Shown here piece by piece: positions 41,664-53,120 of a DNA stretch of 64,000 nucleotides; the first letter of the stretch is position 1; every line of letters starts with the position of its first letter. Position numbers and translations under genes: made by a program. Where the stretch lies: contig CM074141.1 of NCBI GenBank assembly GCA_037178625.1, forward strand, positions 1,736,001-1,800,000, given 5' to 3'. A model generated the notes under the pieces. That model was not told where the DNA came from. It ran no database searches and was given only the letters and a program-made list of their open reading frames with translations. Source of the stretch: Skeletonema tropicum. Taxonomy: Eukaryota; Bacillariophyta; Thalassiosirophyceae; Thalassiosirales; Thalassiosiraceae.

Positions 41664-43157
41664 TACTCAAATTGAAATATCCTGGATAATTTTTTTTCAC
41701 TGTAGATTAGGCGGGGACAATTTAATCTATTTTATTTTAATTCTGTGTATGGCCAGTGCCAAACCACAGTCATATATGTCCGGCCATGTGGTGCGGTGGT
41801 CTTGTTGATGATGGAGGATGAGAACCCTCCCGCCCAAATTCGTATGAGTTCCTACGCACGTATAAAACTATTTTTCTCAAATCAAAACAAAGCTTATCTC
41901 TCTTCTGCGGATTTGAGCTCAGCTCGCTCTAGCGTTATGGCCAGGAATCCTCAGGATATTTCGGCATTTTTGGGTAGCCTCTAGGATATTTTTCGCCAAT
42001 ATTCGCTAAAACATATCCTCTTGTTCGAACAAGCCTACCTTGATAGCTGGAGTGTTTCCAAGTGAATAACACTATTGTTTACTCATATTATTGCATCTAC
42101 TCACTCCTTTAGACCTGCATTGACACATCAGGCCATTATTGCAACGAAATAATGCTCAAAGCTGCAACATATCTTATCTCTGAGGGTCTCGCCAACTACC
42201 CTATGAATGAATGCGGACTGTAAGAAAACACGCACTGCCGCAGCACGAGAAGCCCGAAAGAGTTATAAGTCTCGTGCATCATCCCTACTATTCATTAGGA
42301 GTACAAGCAATCCTTCACCATTCACAGTTCTCGATGTCCACTCCCGTCAACACCTTTCTGATGTGCATTCCACCATACTCATAAATATCCTCCTTGAAAG
42401 TTCCCTCTTGTCCATTTGCGTAACCATTCCTCAATACCTATAGTATCACCCACCATCTTATATTCATCTTACATCTTACATTGCATTGGATGGTGTTATG
42501 TATGTGTGTGGTGAAGTAGTTGTGCGTGCATCCTTATGTCGATTTCAGCTTCTTCAGCATACTTCGTCCGATGTGTGTCCGAAATGTGGTGACGTCAACC
42601 GTAGAAAGTATACGTGGGAACTAGTACTAGAAAAGTGAGGATATTTTTGAGGATATTTTGCAGGGGTCGGGAGGATAACTGGCCAATAGGTTAGCTCGCT
42701 CTCAGCTTTTCACATCTGTACCCCATTTGTTCACAGCACAAATATTCGCTGAGAACGAGCATCCTGGCTAGGCTGACCCTGCACTTAGCCATAGAAGTAC
42801 GCATTCGGTGAAGTAGCGTGCGCCTTATGCGTCATTTCCTTGATGTATGTTACCTCTTTATCCAATAGAGCCCCTGCCTTTGGACGTCTAACCCCTTTCC
42901 TACGAAAGTAATGAGAAAGAATTCATAGAGAAATAAAGAAGAAGCTGCTTAGCAGAATATGACAGAAAACAAGTTCTTAATACCGCTCTTATTTTCATTT
43001 GTGCAGAATGAGTACGATATTTCGTGCAGCAAAGAATAGAAGCACGAAAGCCGGGAGAAGCTTGCCCCGCCGCCGCGCGCCAATTGCTTATTTCGTCAAT
43101 ACTATGATTTGCCCACCGTTGGTGAAAGCCAGACGTTCTGTGTTACACGAAACGCTC

Positions 43158-46100
43158 CCCGTGAATTGTAAGCTTATGCTTGCGATTCATAAAGCTAAGT
43201 CTCATTGGAAATCTTCTCATCCACTATCGTGCACTGATTTGGGTAATATATGGAGTCGTTGAAAAAAGTTGAATCCTCTTGTATAAAGGTAATATCTTCT
43301 TGAGTGTGTCCGAGTAGTTGGCTCCGTCCAGGAGGTATTATCGGCATTGTAAAATTCCTGTTGCGGTATATTCCCCCTTGATGATAAGGTGTCTGACTGA
43401 GTTTTGTAGCGGATGTATTCGTAACCTTCACCATACTGTCATTGTCACAAAAGAAATCAGGTGCTCAGTCAATTGGTACAGCGAACATCTTTAGGTTGAT
43501 CTTCAGTGCAACTGTCAAACCTCTCGCGAAGCGCATCGCTACCATCTCGGTCTCGGTGTCGGCTTTTATTGAACGATAAGATTCTGATCCTCGCCTTCTC
43601 TCCCAACGGAACTGGTATTTCCGCTGGGTCTTCCTCAATCGTCTCCCGTAAAAATCCTTCCAATCTGTGCTATGCTTTGGGGCTTCTTCGACATGCATTG
43701 TAGACGTAGCAAGTCTCCTATCTGGATACCTATCCAGGTAACGTATACTTCCGTAAACAGCTTTCGAGGTGTCCAAGACGAAGTGCGGTCATGTAGTATT
43801 GTGACATGATGGCGACATCATTCTGAATATAAATGCGTCCAAATCCAATCGATCGAAGCATTCCCATGATCTGTTGATATCTAGTTGGACATTGTTTTAA
43901 CTTCTCCCCGTTGGCCGCTGGGTGCATTCAGCCCAATATGATGACCGTTTTAATTATTAATGTATGCTTGGATCCCCTCGGCACCGAATCTGGTAACATG
44001 TTCTGATCGTGCTTGCAGTCAGAATGATCCCTACATCCGGCTGGGTCGATCTTCACTAACCTCAACGGTCTCCCCGTAAACGTTAATACCTTTCAATGTA
44101 ACTACTCATATGCATCGCGGTTCTATATGACCGAGTGTCACGAGATGCTTTGACCACATCGTAGAGACGGTCCAAGTCAAAATTGATCGTCGTACAGAAA
44201 TGAGTTGCTGGTATCTTTACCTCTTTCACCGCTTTAGTCCGGTGTCTAGTTCTAGCGTTCTGGATACTTAATTTATTGAGTTCTCTCTCCTCCTTCTCAT
44301 TCATCGTGTTGTCTCAGAGGCTCTTGCCATGTCCTTCTTCCTGCCCGAGGTCGTTTGTTATTCTCTCAGATCTTAATCATCACCTCGTTCGGGTTCTTGG
44401 TTCTTGGTAGGATGTCATCTACGTCGACCGATATTATCTCATAATGGACGATGGATGGTGTCCCTAATCGCGTGTCCTGGGAGTGACTCTTCATCCTGTA
44501 TACACCTTTGGCAAGCATAGTTCTGTACGTTGTAAATCATGTTGCGCATAGTGACGAATCTTCACTTCATTCCTCACTTGCTTCGAGCCACGTCCTCACT
44601 TAAATTCAAGCGTGCGTTGCCCATACAAAAATGCGTGGCCGGTACGTCTAATGGCAGTTATGTAGATGAGGTAGGCATTGTCTCGTGGGTGACAGATCTG
44701 GATCTGTATCTGTGCTGTTTTATGAGCCCAAACCTTGATGCGCCTGGCTGTTCTATTCGCGGCAATTATGTGTCTGGCTGTTCAAGGAATCATTTCCTCG
44801 AAACCTCTTCTATGTTCCGATATGTGTCGCCTGTATTGCTTGTGTAACATGTGGGATGTCGTGCTTCCAGAGTCAGCGTGTGACTTCCTTGGTATGTTGG
44901 TGTTGGCTCTCCTGCTATTGCCTCATCACCTCTCGCATATCTCTACATCTTTAAGTCGGTCTCTTGTTGTCGTGGTTATATCGCCTCGTTCCAGTCATTT
45001 ACATTTGTGCATCAAATTGTCCAGTGCGTCTCTAGTTCACCTCGCATTAGCCTGGCCTATATCTCGTGTTTCAGCATCACGAGCGAGGTATATCACTCAC
45101 ATTCTCCCCGTATGCCGAGTCTTTTGTTGGTCGGGTTGGTGATTGGTCGGATCAGTCACATGAAGTCTGTGGTGGCTTCATTCTGTCTACCACAATCGGC
45201 ATCTAACCGTCCGCGATAACCTATCGATGGCACCCCGTACTCTGTCAGACCTTCCCGTGCCGTTTGAGATTGGTCTCGCCTGATATATTCAAACTCATTT
45301 GCAGCTCCAGTATCGTTTGATAATATGAATTTGTGATCCCTAGTCTGAGTGTCCTACTACAAGTAGGTCAATGCAAGGTCTAGTTGTTGTTGTCGTCTCA
45401 TACTAAGAAGGCTTGTTGTCGATGCATCTAGAATCGTCTCCAAATGTGTTAGGGCGCTCCCGCAGTGCTTGTCATGCAATTGCTCTCAAGTATTGTCAGC
45501 AGTCACCTCAACTGCGGGTCCTACGCGTGGTCTTAACGTCCTAGTTTCATGAAACTCACTGACAATAATCACTAAGCTATCGAGTCGGCTTGTCGGAAAT
45601 GTTTTGCTCTGCTCTGCTAACGCAATTATGCCCATGTAAGGAATCACGGTGTTCACACCATAGTTATCACGATACAAGGTCAACTTGATGCTATATAGCC
45701 GCTCTGTGGGTCATCCAATCTTTCTCATGTTGCTTCCATTCGACCCGACCAAGGCCCAAGGCGTTCTTCAATATCATTTCTTCATTTGCGCTCTTCTGCC
45801 GATATCTTGGTCTGTACTACCTCGTTGATTTCCTCTGCCATTATGTCGGGTGATAAGACGTGCATCACGTTCTTCCTAGCTTGACATCTGGCGTTTAATC
45901 CACATTCATCAGTAGTGTCATATGTACCTTCACGTCTTGCACTATGATTAGCGTGAGCGTCATTAGCAACTGTTATGAGGGCAGCTCCTTGTTACATTGG
46001 TCTCTGTCTCTCTTATCTGCCTCGTCTATGCCATCTCTTTTATCTGCCTCTTCTTCTCTGTCTCGTTTATCTGCCTCGTCTATGTCATCTCTTTTATCTG

Positions 46101-48420
46101 CCTCTTCTGTGCCATCTTGGGAATGTCAAGTATCAATATTCTCCCCTGGCCTGCTTGACATTCAATTATTGGTCTACACGAGGTATTGCTGCCCCTATTC
46201 TTGATCATATCGAGTGTCTCCCGGTCTTGGATGTCAACCCGTCTCCAGTTCAGTGCGCATTGTTTTCACCATGTTGTTCAATCGTCCTTCACTCTGGACT
46301 CCTCATTGGTAAGATGCTATGGAGTATTTCGTTATGCCTTGGTAGTCACGGCTCGTACATTTGTTCGTCCCTTATTCTCGTACATTTGTTCGTCCCTTGT
46401 CCGCAGGGCGTTTCTCCATCAATCTATTCTCTTCGGCTTTGTTTCTCCTTTGCCGCAGGGCGTTTCTCCATCAATTCGGATTAGATTATCATCCGTTCAT
46501 CATGATGGATAGTAACGTCCTTGTCTGCGTTCCGTTCTTCAAACTACCTCCTCGGCTCATCATGATGGATAATAACGTCCGCGGTCGTGTTGTTCTGGCT
46601 ATATCCAATTTCTTGTCTCTTACACCTTGTCATAGATTACAGCTTGTATTCGCGCCCGCTGTTATCAAAGCGATACAGCTCGTACTATATTGGCTACGCT
46701 TATACTGAGGGATCTTTTGCCAAGATGAGGTCTTCCCATTTCTTGACATCTCAACCGCATCAAGCCTGCGATTCAAACTAAGAATATTTGTCGATTGTTA
46801 ACTCTCGTGTTCGCTTCCGATGCACTTTGAATGCCCGTGCACCATTACACGCATCTAATATTTGCTCCGTCATAAAGTTCCAGAGTAACCAACTCTGTTG
46901 CTACGATCTTCTGTATGCCGATCCCGAGGTATATTGTATGTACAACATCATGGAATTTGTCCCTGTCTCATCACATGACATGAAGCTACTCCCTATCAAG
47001 TACTTGTTGACAAGCCGTTTCTTGTTATGATCGAGTTGCCACCTATTCCTTATTTTTACAGCAAGTGCTGTCCATTTCTCCCTTCCTGGAGGAGGAGTTG
47101 TTAGATGACACACTCTGTGCCATTCTCTCCCCATCTTTCTCGCAACATCATGGAGCTCCGTCTGCGGGTGTCCTGCACTCAATAGATATACCCCCAATTC
47201 TCGATTCACTGATCTGGTTTGACCGAAGATAAAGGGATGTTCACACGAATTGTGCCAAAGTACTTGCACATACGTATCATCAGAGTAACTATCACGCCGG
47301 TCGGCTCAAAATGCCATAACCTTAAATGTCATAGCTTTGCTGTAACTGTAAGCATTCAAGCGTTCATCTTGTGTTTCAGTTTCACATTGCTTATATTCAT
47401 GTCTTGAGATCAACCTCTTCTCGGCTTCCATTTGTAATCGACTTTCTCATGCAGAGCAGTCCCGAATACTATTCTCACATTTATGCCCTCAAAAGGATTT
47501 TTATTCATACTTGTCGTGGTTTAACGTTTGATCTCATTCTCAAGCAGGGATGCTTGTATTTCTGATAGTATCTTGTCTCCGATTCCATGTCAGATCTCTC
47601 CATGAGGTTTTGGATAGTGTACTCGGCATCCGTGACGTGCAACCTATTATATTACCAGCCCATGTTCATTACCGTGAGCACTCTCGTTCTGGTCCGATAA
47701 GTCAGATCTCTACGATCTCTCAGAGTTTATGTGCATCTGTTGGTTAACCGCTGTTCTTGCTATTCATCTGTCTCTTAGTCCTGCTCAATTTTCTTCGGTA
47801 TTCTACTCCTGGAATACGGCAGTTGTCCTCTATCGGACTGTCTTCCTGGATATCAAAGGCTTCACGTTGATTATTGTGTTCGACATCTCTCCTTCTAGAG
47901 TATCTCCCCTCAGCTTTCGTCCGAGGTGCATTCACTCTAATCTAACTAATATGACATAGTTAACGGTGACCCTATCTTCTGGGTGCACATTGTCGTCTCT
48001 CGTACGAAATATTTCTATCTCTCTTCATGACCAATCACGATCCCTATTCTTTTCCATTCCCGACCGATCATGTTCCCTATTCTTTTCCGCTTACCAACAT
48101 TACAGGCACTCCAGCCGTCTCGCTTCACGCCAGGCACTTCGGCCATCTTTTCTCCGTCAGGCACTTCGACCATGACTATTACTATTTATGCTCTCCTTCG
48201 GGTGTTCGCCTCACTTACTCGGTGATCTATTTCATTCTTTTCTATTCTAGGCTCCGCTGGCCCCACCTCCTGGTGGTATTTCTCTTTCTTTTTTATCTCC
48301 AACGACGACGCGGTGGCACTTTGCCACTTACGTTTACTTTTCCTTTATTTCTCCAAGAATGCGGCGGCACTTTGCCATTGACTGTTACATCGTTAATATT
48401 CTCTGTTATCCCTATTCCTT
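43158..48420. other. Noncoding pyrimidine-rich interior of element U
   Basis: No gene recognised on either strand over 5 kb. T and C dominate the plus strand. Local duplications are frequent: TCTGCCTCGTCTATG-type repeats (about 46015-46110), paired copies of ACATTTGTTCGTCCC and GGGCGTTTCTCCATCAAT (about 46358-46475), and paired CATCATGATGGATA blocks (46499 and 46558). Confidence 0.5.
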
Positions 48421-48424
48421 CCGT

Positions 48425-48595
48425 GATTCTGCTGGCTCCTTACTTCTCAATCTGCTGGCTCCTTGCAGCAATTTCCCGTGTTATCACTGGCTCCTTGCAG
48501 CAATTTCCGATTTCCCGTGGTATCACTGGCTCCTTGCAGCAATTTCCGTCGCCCTTGGCTCCTTGCAGGGTCTATACTGGCTCCTTGCAGTATTT
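48425..48595. repeat. Irregular repeats of CTGGCTCCTTGCAG
   Basis: Five to six copies of CTGGCTCCTTGCAG, several followed by CAATTTCC, spaced 25 to 45 bp apart, directly before the 28-bp minisatellite. Confidence 0.7.
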
Positions 48596-48644
48596 CAGTT
48601 TTTCCGATCACCCTTCTATTCTTCCGGATTATTTGTATTCCTTA

Positions 48645-49095
48645 TTCGTTTCCACACCCTTCCTGGGTGATATTCGTTTCCACACCCCTCCTGGGTGATA
48701 TTCGTTTCCACACCCCTCCTGGGTGATATTCGTTTCCACGCCGCTCCTGGGCGATATTCGTTTCCACCCTCTTGGGTGATATTCGTTTCCACGCCTCTCC
48801 TGGGCGATATTCGTTTCCACACCTCTCTTGGGTGATATTCGTTTCCACACCTCTTGGGTGATATTCGTTTCCACACCTCTTGGGTGATATTCGTTTCCAC
48901 GCCTCTCCTGGGCGATATTCGTTTCCACACCTCTCTTGGGTGATTTGCGTTTCCACGCCTCTCTTGGGCGATATTCGTTTCCACGCCTCTCTTGGGCGAT
49001 ATTCGTTTCCACACCTCTCTTGGGCGATATTCGTTTCCACACCTCTCTTGGGCGATATTCGTTTCCACGCCTCTCTTGGGCGATATTCGTTTCCA
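48645..49095. repeat. 28-bp minisatellite, about 16 copies
   Basis: Unit TTCGTTTCCACACCTCTCTT plus GGGYGATA, about 16 full copies and one partial, with some 24-bp short units and C/T variants arranged in runs. Because 28 is not a multiple of three and the unit lacks stops on the minus strand, three overlapping minus-strand frames stay open (132 to 157 codons), all translating to variants of ETNIAQERRGN. These are almost certainly not genes. Confidence 0.9.
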
Positions 49096-49513
49096 GCTCC
49101 ACGTCTAGTGGTGCCTATCCGTCAATAGTTAGTTTGGGCCAATTCCTTTCATGCAGACGGGGGCATTCCTCCCCAGCAGGGCCGATTTATTTATCGCCAG
49201 CATTCCTCGGCGATGGTTGTTGATATCCCAGGTGTCCTTACTGGGGGGCCAATTATTATGCCGGCGTCCTCGGCAATTCATTATATCGATATCGAATCTC
49301 TTTCCTTCTTTCCTCCCGCATTCCTCGGCAAATTCTTATCGCTCCTCCCAGTCGAATAAAACCTCAGTGAACTGGTTCCATTTCCTCATATTATGTCCGC
49401 GTTCCTCCCCGTCGGAGAATAGAATAAATATTGTCATCATTTTCTCCCCGTATTCTATTCTTTTCGAACGCTGCCATCGTAGATGCAGCCGTGAGAATGG
49501 TTGTCTGATAAAC

Positions 49514-49690
49514 CGATTCGTTTCTCACACTACGTTAATGATTACGTAATATACAGACTAATCAGTACTACTGCGATAACATCAACTAATAATATAATTA
49601 CATGGAAAGGATACATAGCAAGGATAAAGATTGGTGAGAAGTGAGTGACCGTCTCAGGGAATGAGACGTTCTGTGTTACACGAGACGCTC
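49514..49690. repeat. Right terminal direct repeat of element U
   Basis: 177 bp matching the left repeat with few changes, and carrying the intact target site of the LINE fragment. Unit 2-like spacer sequence resumes by about 49717. Confidence 0.6.
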
Positions 49691-49949
49691 TGGGCCTTCT
49701 CTGGGCTAAGTATATTATGTACGACGGTCGTATTACTCTGATACTTGGACACTACTGAATTCTCGGGTGGTGTGGTAGGTGATTGATCATATCAGTCTGC
49801 ATTGTAAACAAACCTGATTAGTTAGCTATCATATTTGAGAGGGGAGGGGGGCATAAGTGCTCCTGATAAGCATAATCATAATTGTGGTAATCACTGTTAA
49901 TTCGATCAGATCTCAAATATCTAGAGTGAAATTCATCCCTCATAATATC

Positions 49950-51520
49950 ATGAAGCCAACTAAAAACGATGTCCTTTCAGGCCGTGGAGCTGGATTCAAT
50001 CAACATCCCGGCAATGAGCAATTTCGGAAGATGATCAACATTCAGAAGGTAAGTAGGATGTCCCAATATATTTTTTCTATGGCCCAATTGCACCAAAATT
50101 GTCTTGAACGTAATTCGTGATATGTGTAATGATTGCTCAATAGCAATGATGTCTATCCACCACATTCCACATTCATCTTCCAAAGGATGTCTACATGGCT
50201 GGCACGAAGAAGCAAAAGATGGACATCTCCAAAGCTATCGTTGAATCTATCTATTCGAAGAATCCACCTGGTAGATTTCTCAAACAATGTCCGGAAAGTG
50301 GTCAATGGAACGAGCTGTCGAAGAGAGATGCAGCCGATAGGGTAGCCCAAGCGATGGCCTATGCCGTTAGAGGTAAGGATGAAACGAAACGTAGAAGAGA
50401 AGAACTGCGGCGTTCCCGTCGAATATCACGGCAAAAGTCAAAGGATAATGACGATGACGATAATGCTGATGATGTGGGTAGGAAATCATCGCAGAACGTT
50501 GATCGACCGGTTCGCCTTCAGCGACACGAGACAACGAATCAGTTAGATCACAATCATTCAACTTCCGTGACAAATCATGAGCTTGCTGCCCGACGTGGAG
50601 GGGCAGTAGGCACATGGAATAATACACAATCTGCAACTGATCTGCTTCGTATGCCTGGAACTGGAAATTCCAATCTACAGCAGCAACTTGATCTTCTCCT
50701 TCAGCAATTGCAACAATCTTCTAGTTCTGTAGTCAATTCTTCCATCAATGAAAGCGTAAATCAGAATGGATTGACTCAGCGACTGGTTCAGACGCTGCTG
50801 CAGCAGGCGCAGCAGCAACAGCAGCAACAACTTCTTCTTCAGCTTGAATACACCTTGGGTCCCCCGAATAATTCATTGGGACAGTTACTGCAGTCACAAA
50901 GTGCACTCCAACCTGCTTTGAATGTAGGGATAACTCATTATCTGCTTGGTCGGCAACAGCAACAACTGCAGCAACCAAATCAGCTTCTCCTACTCCAGCA
51001 ACTCTTGAATCAGCAGAATGTGATCCCGTCTGCGACATCTCCTGTATCAATATCCACATCATCTGCTCCATTCTTGGCAGGGCATCAATATCAGCCAGCT
51101 ACTATTGATCGCCTACTAAATCTACATCAGCAATCGAATCATGCATCATCAAATGCACTCTTGCTCGGCAGCGTGTTGAATCATTCCCAACCAAGTTCAA
51201 GTGCAGGGACCCCCAACGCCCCCCAGCCAACGCAATCGCAGCACATGAATCAACTACTACGCAGTGTAATGCTGCATCAAAGTCAGCCCCTGGCGTCAAC
51301 TTCAGCTGCTTCTTCGGATAATAATCAGCAGCAACTTCAACAGACATTACAGGCAACTCTACAGCAGATTCAACAACACTTGCAGGGCCCTCCACCGCCA
51401 CTGCCACCGCTCAATTCTACTGTGATGGATCCAGCCAATGTTCCTTCTCAATCGACTAGGCAGAATGACAGCGAAGTGGGAGAACAGAGCGAGTCAGAAG
51501 ACGACAGCAATGGTGACTAG
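49950..51520 (+). CDS. DUF6824 domain polyQ protein, beta type (unit 3)
   Basis: Exons 49950-50048 and 50186-51520, intron 50049-50185 (137 bp); 477 aa, the same length as the unit 2 beta gene. Domain intact (NDVLSGRGAGFNQHP; DVYMAGTKKQKMDISK; PPGRFLKQ). Few changes versus 5745-7313: NIQK for NIKK at the end of exon 1, VESIYSK for VEAIYSK, QCPES for QCLES, VAQAMA for VGQAMA, KDNDDDDN for DDNDDEDD, and single changes in the tail. QCPES and VAQAMA agree with alpha and gamma, so the unit 2 copy carries the derived states. An in-frame upstream ATG at 49857 was not used, for the same reason as in unit 2. Confidence 0.8.
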
Positions 51521-52859
51521 GTTTGCTCGTCTGAACTTGACTTTTCATATTCTACAAAGTTAGTTGGTCATGATGATATCACTTATCAGATTAGAATAGA
51601 ACGAACTCTCCATCAGCAAAGTCAGTGACGATGATCTTAATTACACTTTTCACTAATCCGCCCCCCTCCCCGAGCGAAACCAGCCTATGCCTGCCATCAT
51701 GTATTGTTTGGTTTGGTTGCCTCTCTTCGAATGATTCATTCCAGATGGGTCGCAGCGTCGTATCGTTGGACGGAGGTAGGCGAGAGATAGTGGAACCTAT
51801 GACGTCATGCGTCATGGATGATTCTTTGTTACTTGATTGCTCGTGTTGGATGAGTTGGATTTTCTGTCGAGTCAAATGATCAGTGACACGTGGCACGTGG
51901 AACACGCCATCAATGCCTTTATCTGGCTCTGCATTCCACTTGCTTGGCCATTCTTCGACCGAAAGAGAGAAAACCACACCATTCTCCACCTTTCTGTCGC
52001 CTACTAACTTTACAGGATGATATACGGTTGGATAGGAGCTAGCAATCGAATGAGAAAGTTTGAATGAGCTAGCCAAAATGAGCACGTTGTTGTGACTTAT
52101 TAGATGCGTCAGATAGAAGTGTGTCCACATGAAGATGGCTCAAAATGAGAACACTGATCTATCCCAAAATTCATGGCTAGACAGAATATATGAACAAGAC
52201 TGAAAAGCGGATGTCTTTCACTCTCTAGAGAGGTGGAGAGGATATTGATTGCATATTCGGAGGGGGGAGATGAGTCCAGTACAAGCATCTTGGATGCCCT
52301 AATTTGATACTGTGGATTTGTAGACATGAGGAGGATTAAGGTCCAAATACTTGTGATCATACCGATGCAGTGTGTGCCGACGTGAGATGTCAATTGGCCA
52401 GATAAGTTTTTGATCTATTCCTATGCGAGACACTGTTGTGTGGCAGTAGAGAGATGCGATGTGGAAGGCATCGTAAAGACCTTGGATATATAAATATGAG
52501 ATAGGCGTCCGGAGAGATAATAGATTGTGCCTGAAACTCTAATCGTGTGGGTACGTTGAGGCTGAGAGAGCTTCAATGATGCGGTCTCTTATGAGTGATT
52601 GATGTGTTCTCTCCCTCGTAGTCACATCTATCTACCTGATCCAATTGGAGATGAGATGTTTGATAGGTATCTTGAACAACCAGTATGCATCGTCTTCGCT
52701 TTTCGCGGCGGAAGGTGGAGGCGTTGTTTGATCTGTGCCGGTAGAGGTAGAGTGCCTCTAGATCAACTTGTCTTTGAACTTCAATCACCGATTTTTGGAT
52801 AGATATTCATGATTGGTTTGTACGAATTCCGGCAAAAAGAGCAAGATCGATGTGTGGAT
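51521..52859. other. beta-gamma spacer, unit 3 (left part)
   Basis: Near-identical to 7314-8656 of unit 2; interrupted at TGGAT (52855-52859) by the Ty3/gypsy element. It includes a CRE-like octamer at 51800-51807. No gene. Confidence 0.55.
51800..51807. promoter_or_regulatory. CRE-like palindrome TGACGTCA
   Basis: Counterpart of 7593-7600; sequence-only evidence for a bZIP site. Confidence 0.3.
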
Positions 52860-53069
52860 TGTCACACCTACGTAGTGTCGGACATCAATCAAATTCATAT
52901 TTATGTTATCTGGTTTCTCGTTTCTCAATATGTTTCGTAATCCTCCATCGCCAATGAAAGCAACCGAATCCAAAAACGTTGATCGTTTCCTTTATATTTT
53001 AAGTCATAATAATTCTATTCGTTACATCTATTGATCAATAATAAGCTCAATTGTTAGCTAGATTGGACA
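52860..53069 (+). repeat. 5' LTR of Ty3/gypsy copy 2
   Basis: 210 bp, TG...CA ends, with a TATA-like TTTATATTTTA in its second half. A single copy of the 39-bp block is present. Confidence 0.95.
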
Positions 53070-53082
53070 CAGTATTAATACT
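53070..53082 (+). other. Primer-binding region with a 12-bp palindrome, copy 2
   Basis: C plus AGTATTAATACT immediately after the 5' LTR; there is no canonical TGG start of a tRNA primer site. Same as copy 1. Confidence 0.4.
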
Positions 53083-53120
53083 CCCATATAAACCAACCAA
53101 GAAGAAAAACTACGTACAAA

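Larger units (their letters stand above)
38947..43082. mobile_element. Insertion V inside the LINE fragment
   Basis: 4,136 bp separating two adjacent LINE segments, with a possible 2-bp AT duplication (38945-38946 and 43083-43084). Its ends are not clear inverted repeats (CCAAGCTTCGAC at left; the right end is GC-rich, ...CCGCCGCGCGCC). It contains W copy 2 and a MITE. The parts outside those (38947-39055, 40553-40868, 41666-43082) hold only short unrecognised frames. Its class is unknown. Confidence 0.5.
38488..43130 (-). mobile_element. 5'-truncated LINE copy, split by element V
   Basis: LINE sequence on the minus strand: 38488-38946 (3' end, tail and last codons of the RT protein, including QRTLSFYLNAFGPPLPPP) and 43083-43130 (the adjoining upstream 48 bp). 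Perfect 16-bp target duplication AGACGTTCTGTGTTAC at 38472-38487 and 43131-43146; the single site survives in the right repeat of U (about 49664-49679). Without V the LINE piece is about 507 bp. Confidence 0.85.
38322..49690. mobile_element. Large noncoding element U with direct terminal repeats (LARD-like?)
   Basis: A 177-bp direct repeat, starting CGATTCGTTTCTCAC and ending near ACGCTC, occurs at 38322-38487 plus 43147-43157 (split by a LINE fragment) and at 49514-49690. The roughly 6.3 kb between the repeats (43158-49513) has no long open frame, is strongly pyrimidine-rich on the plus strand, and is full of short tandem duplications. U is absent from unit 2. It resembles a non-autonomous LTR element (LARD), but the repeats lack clear TG...CA ends, and I could not find a target duplication or primer sites. 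The exact outer limits are uncertain; sequence from about 38163 may also belong to the insertion. Confidence 0.45.

Noticed and set aside
38947..43082. V as a Helitron
   Set aside because: I saw no TC 5' end, no CTAG 3' end with hairpin and no Rep/helicase gene; a possible AT duplication also argues against it.
45944..46512. Open frames of 86-169 codons in the interior of U
   Set aside because: They are Leu/Ser-rich translations of T/C-rich sequence with local tandem duplications, without domains or supporting start context.
48645..49095. CRISPR-like array
   Set aside because: There are no unique spacers: the repeat units follow each other directly, and the context is eukaryotic.
48616..49102. 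Minus-strand frames of 132-157 codons that look like a repeat protein (NEYRPREVWKRISPK)
   Set aside because: They are produced in all three frames by a stop-free 28-bp minisatellite.
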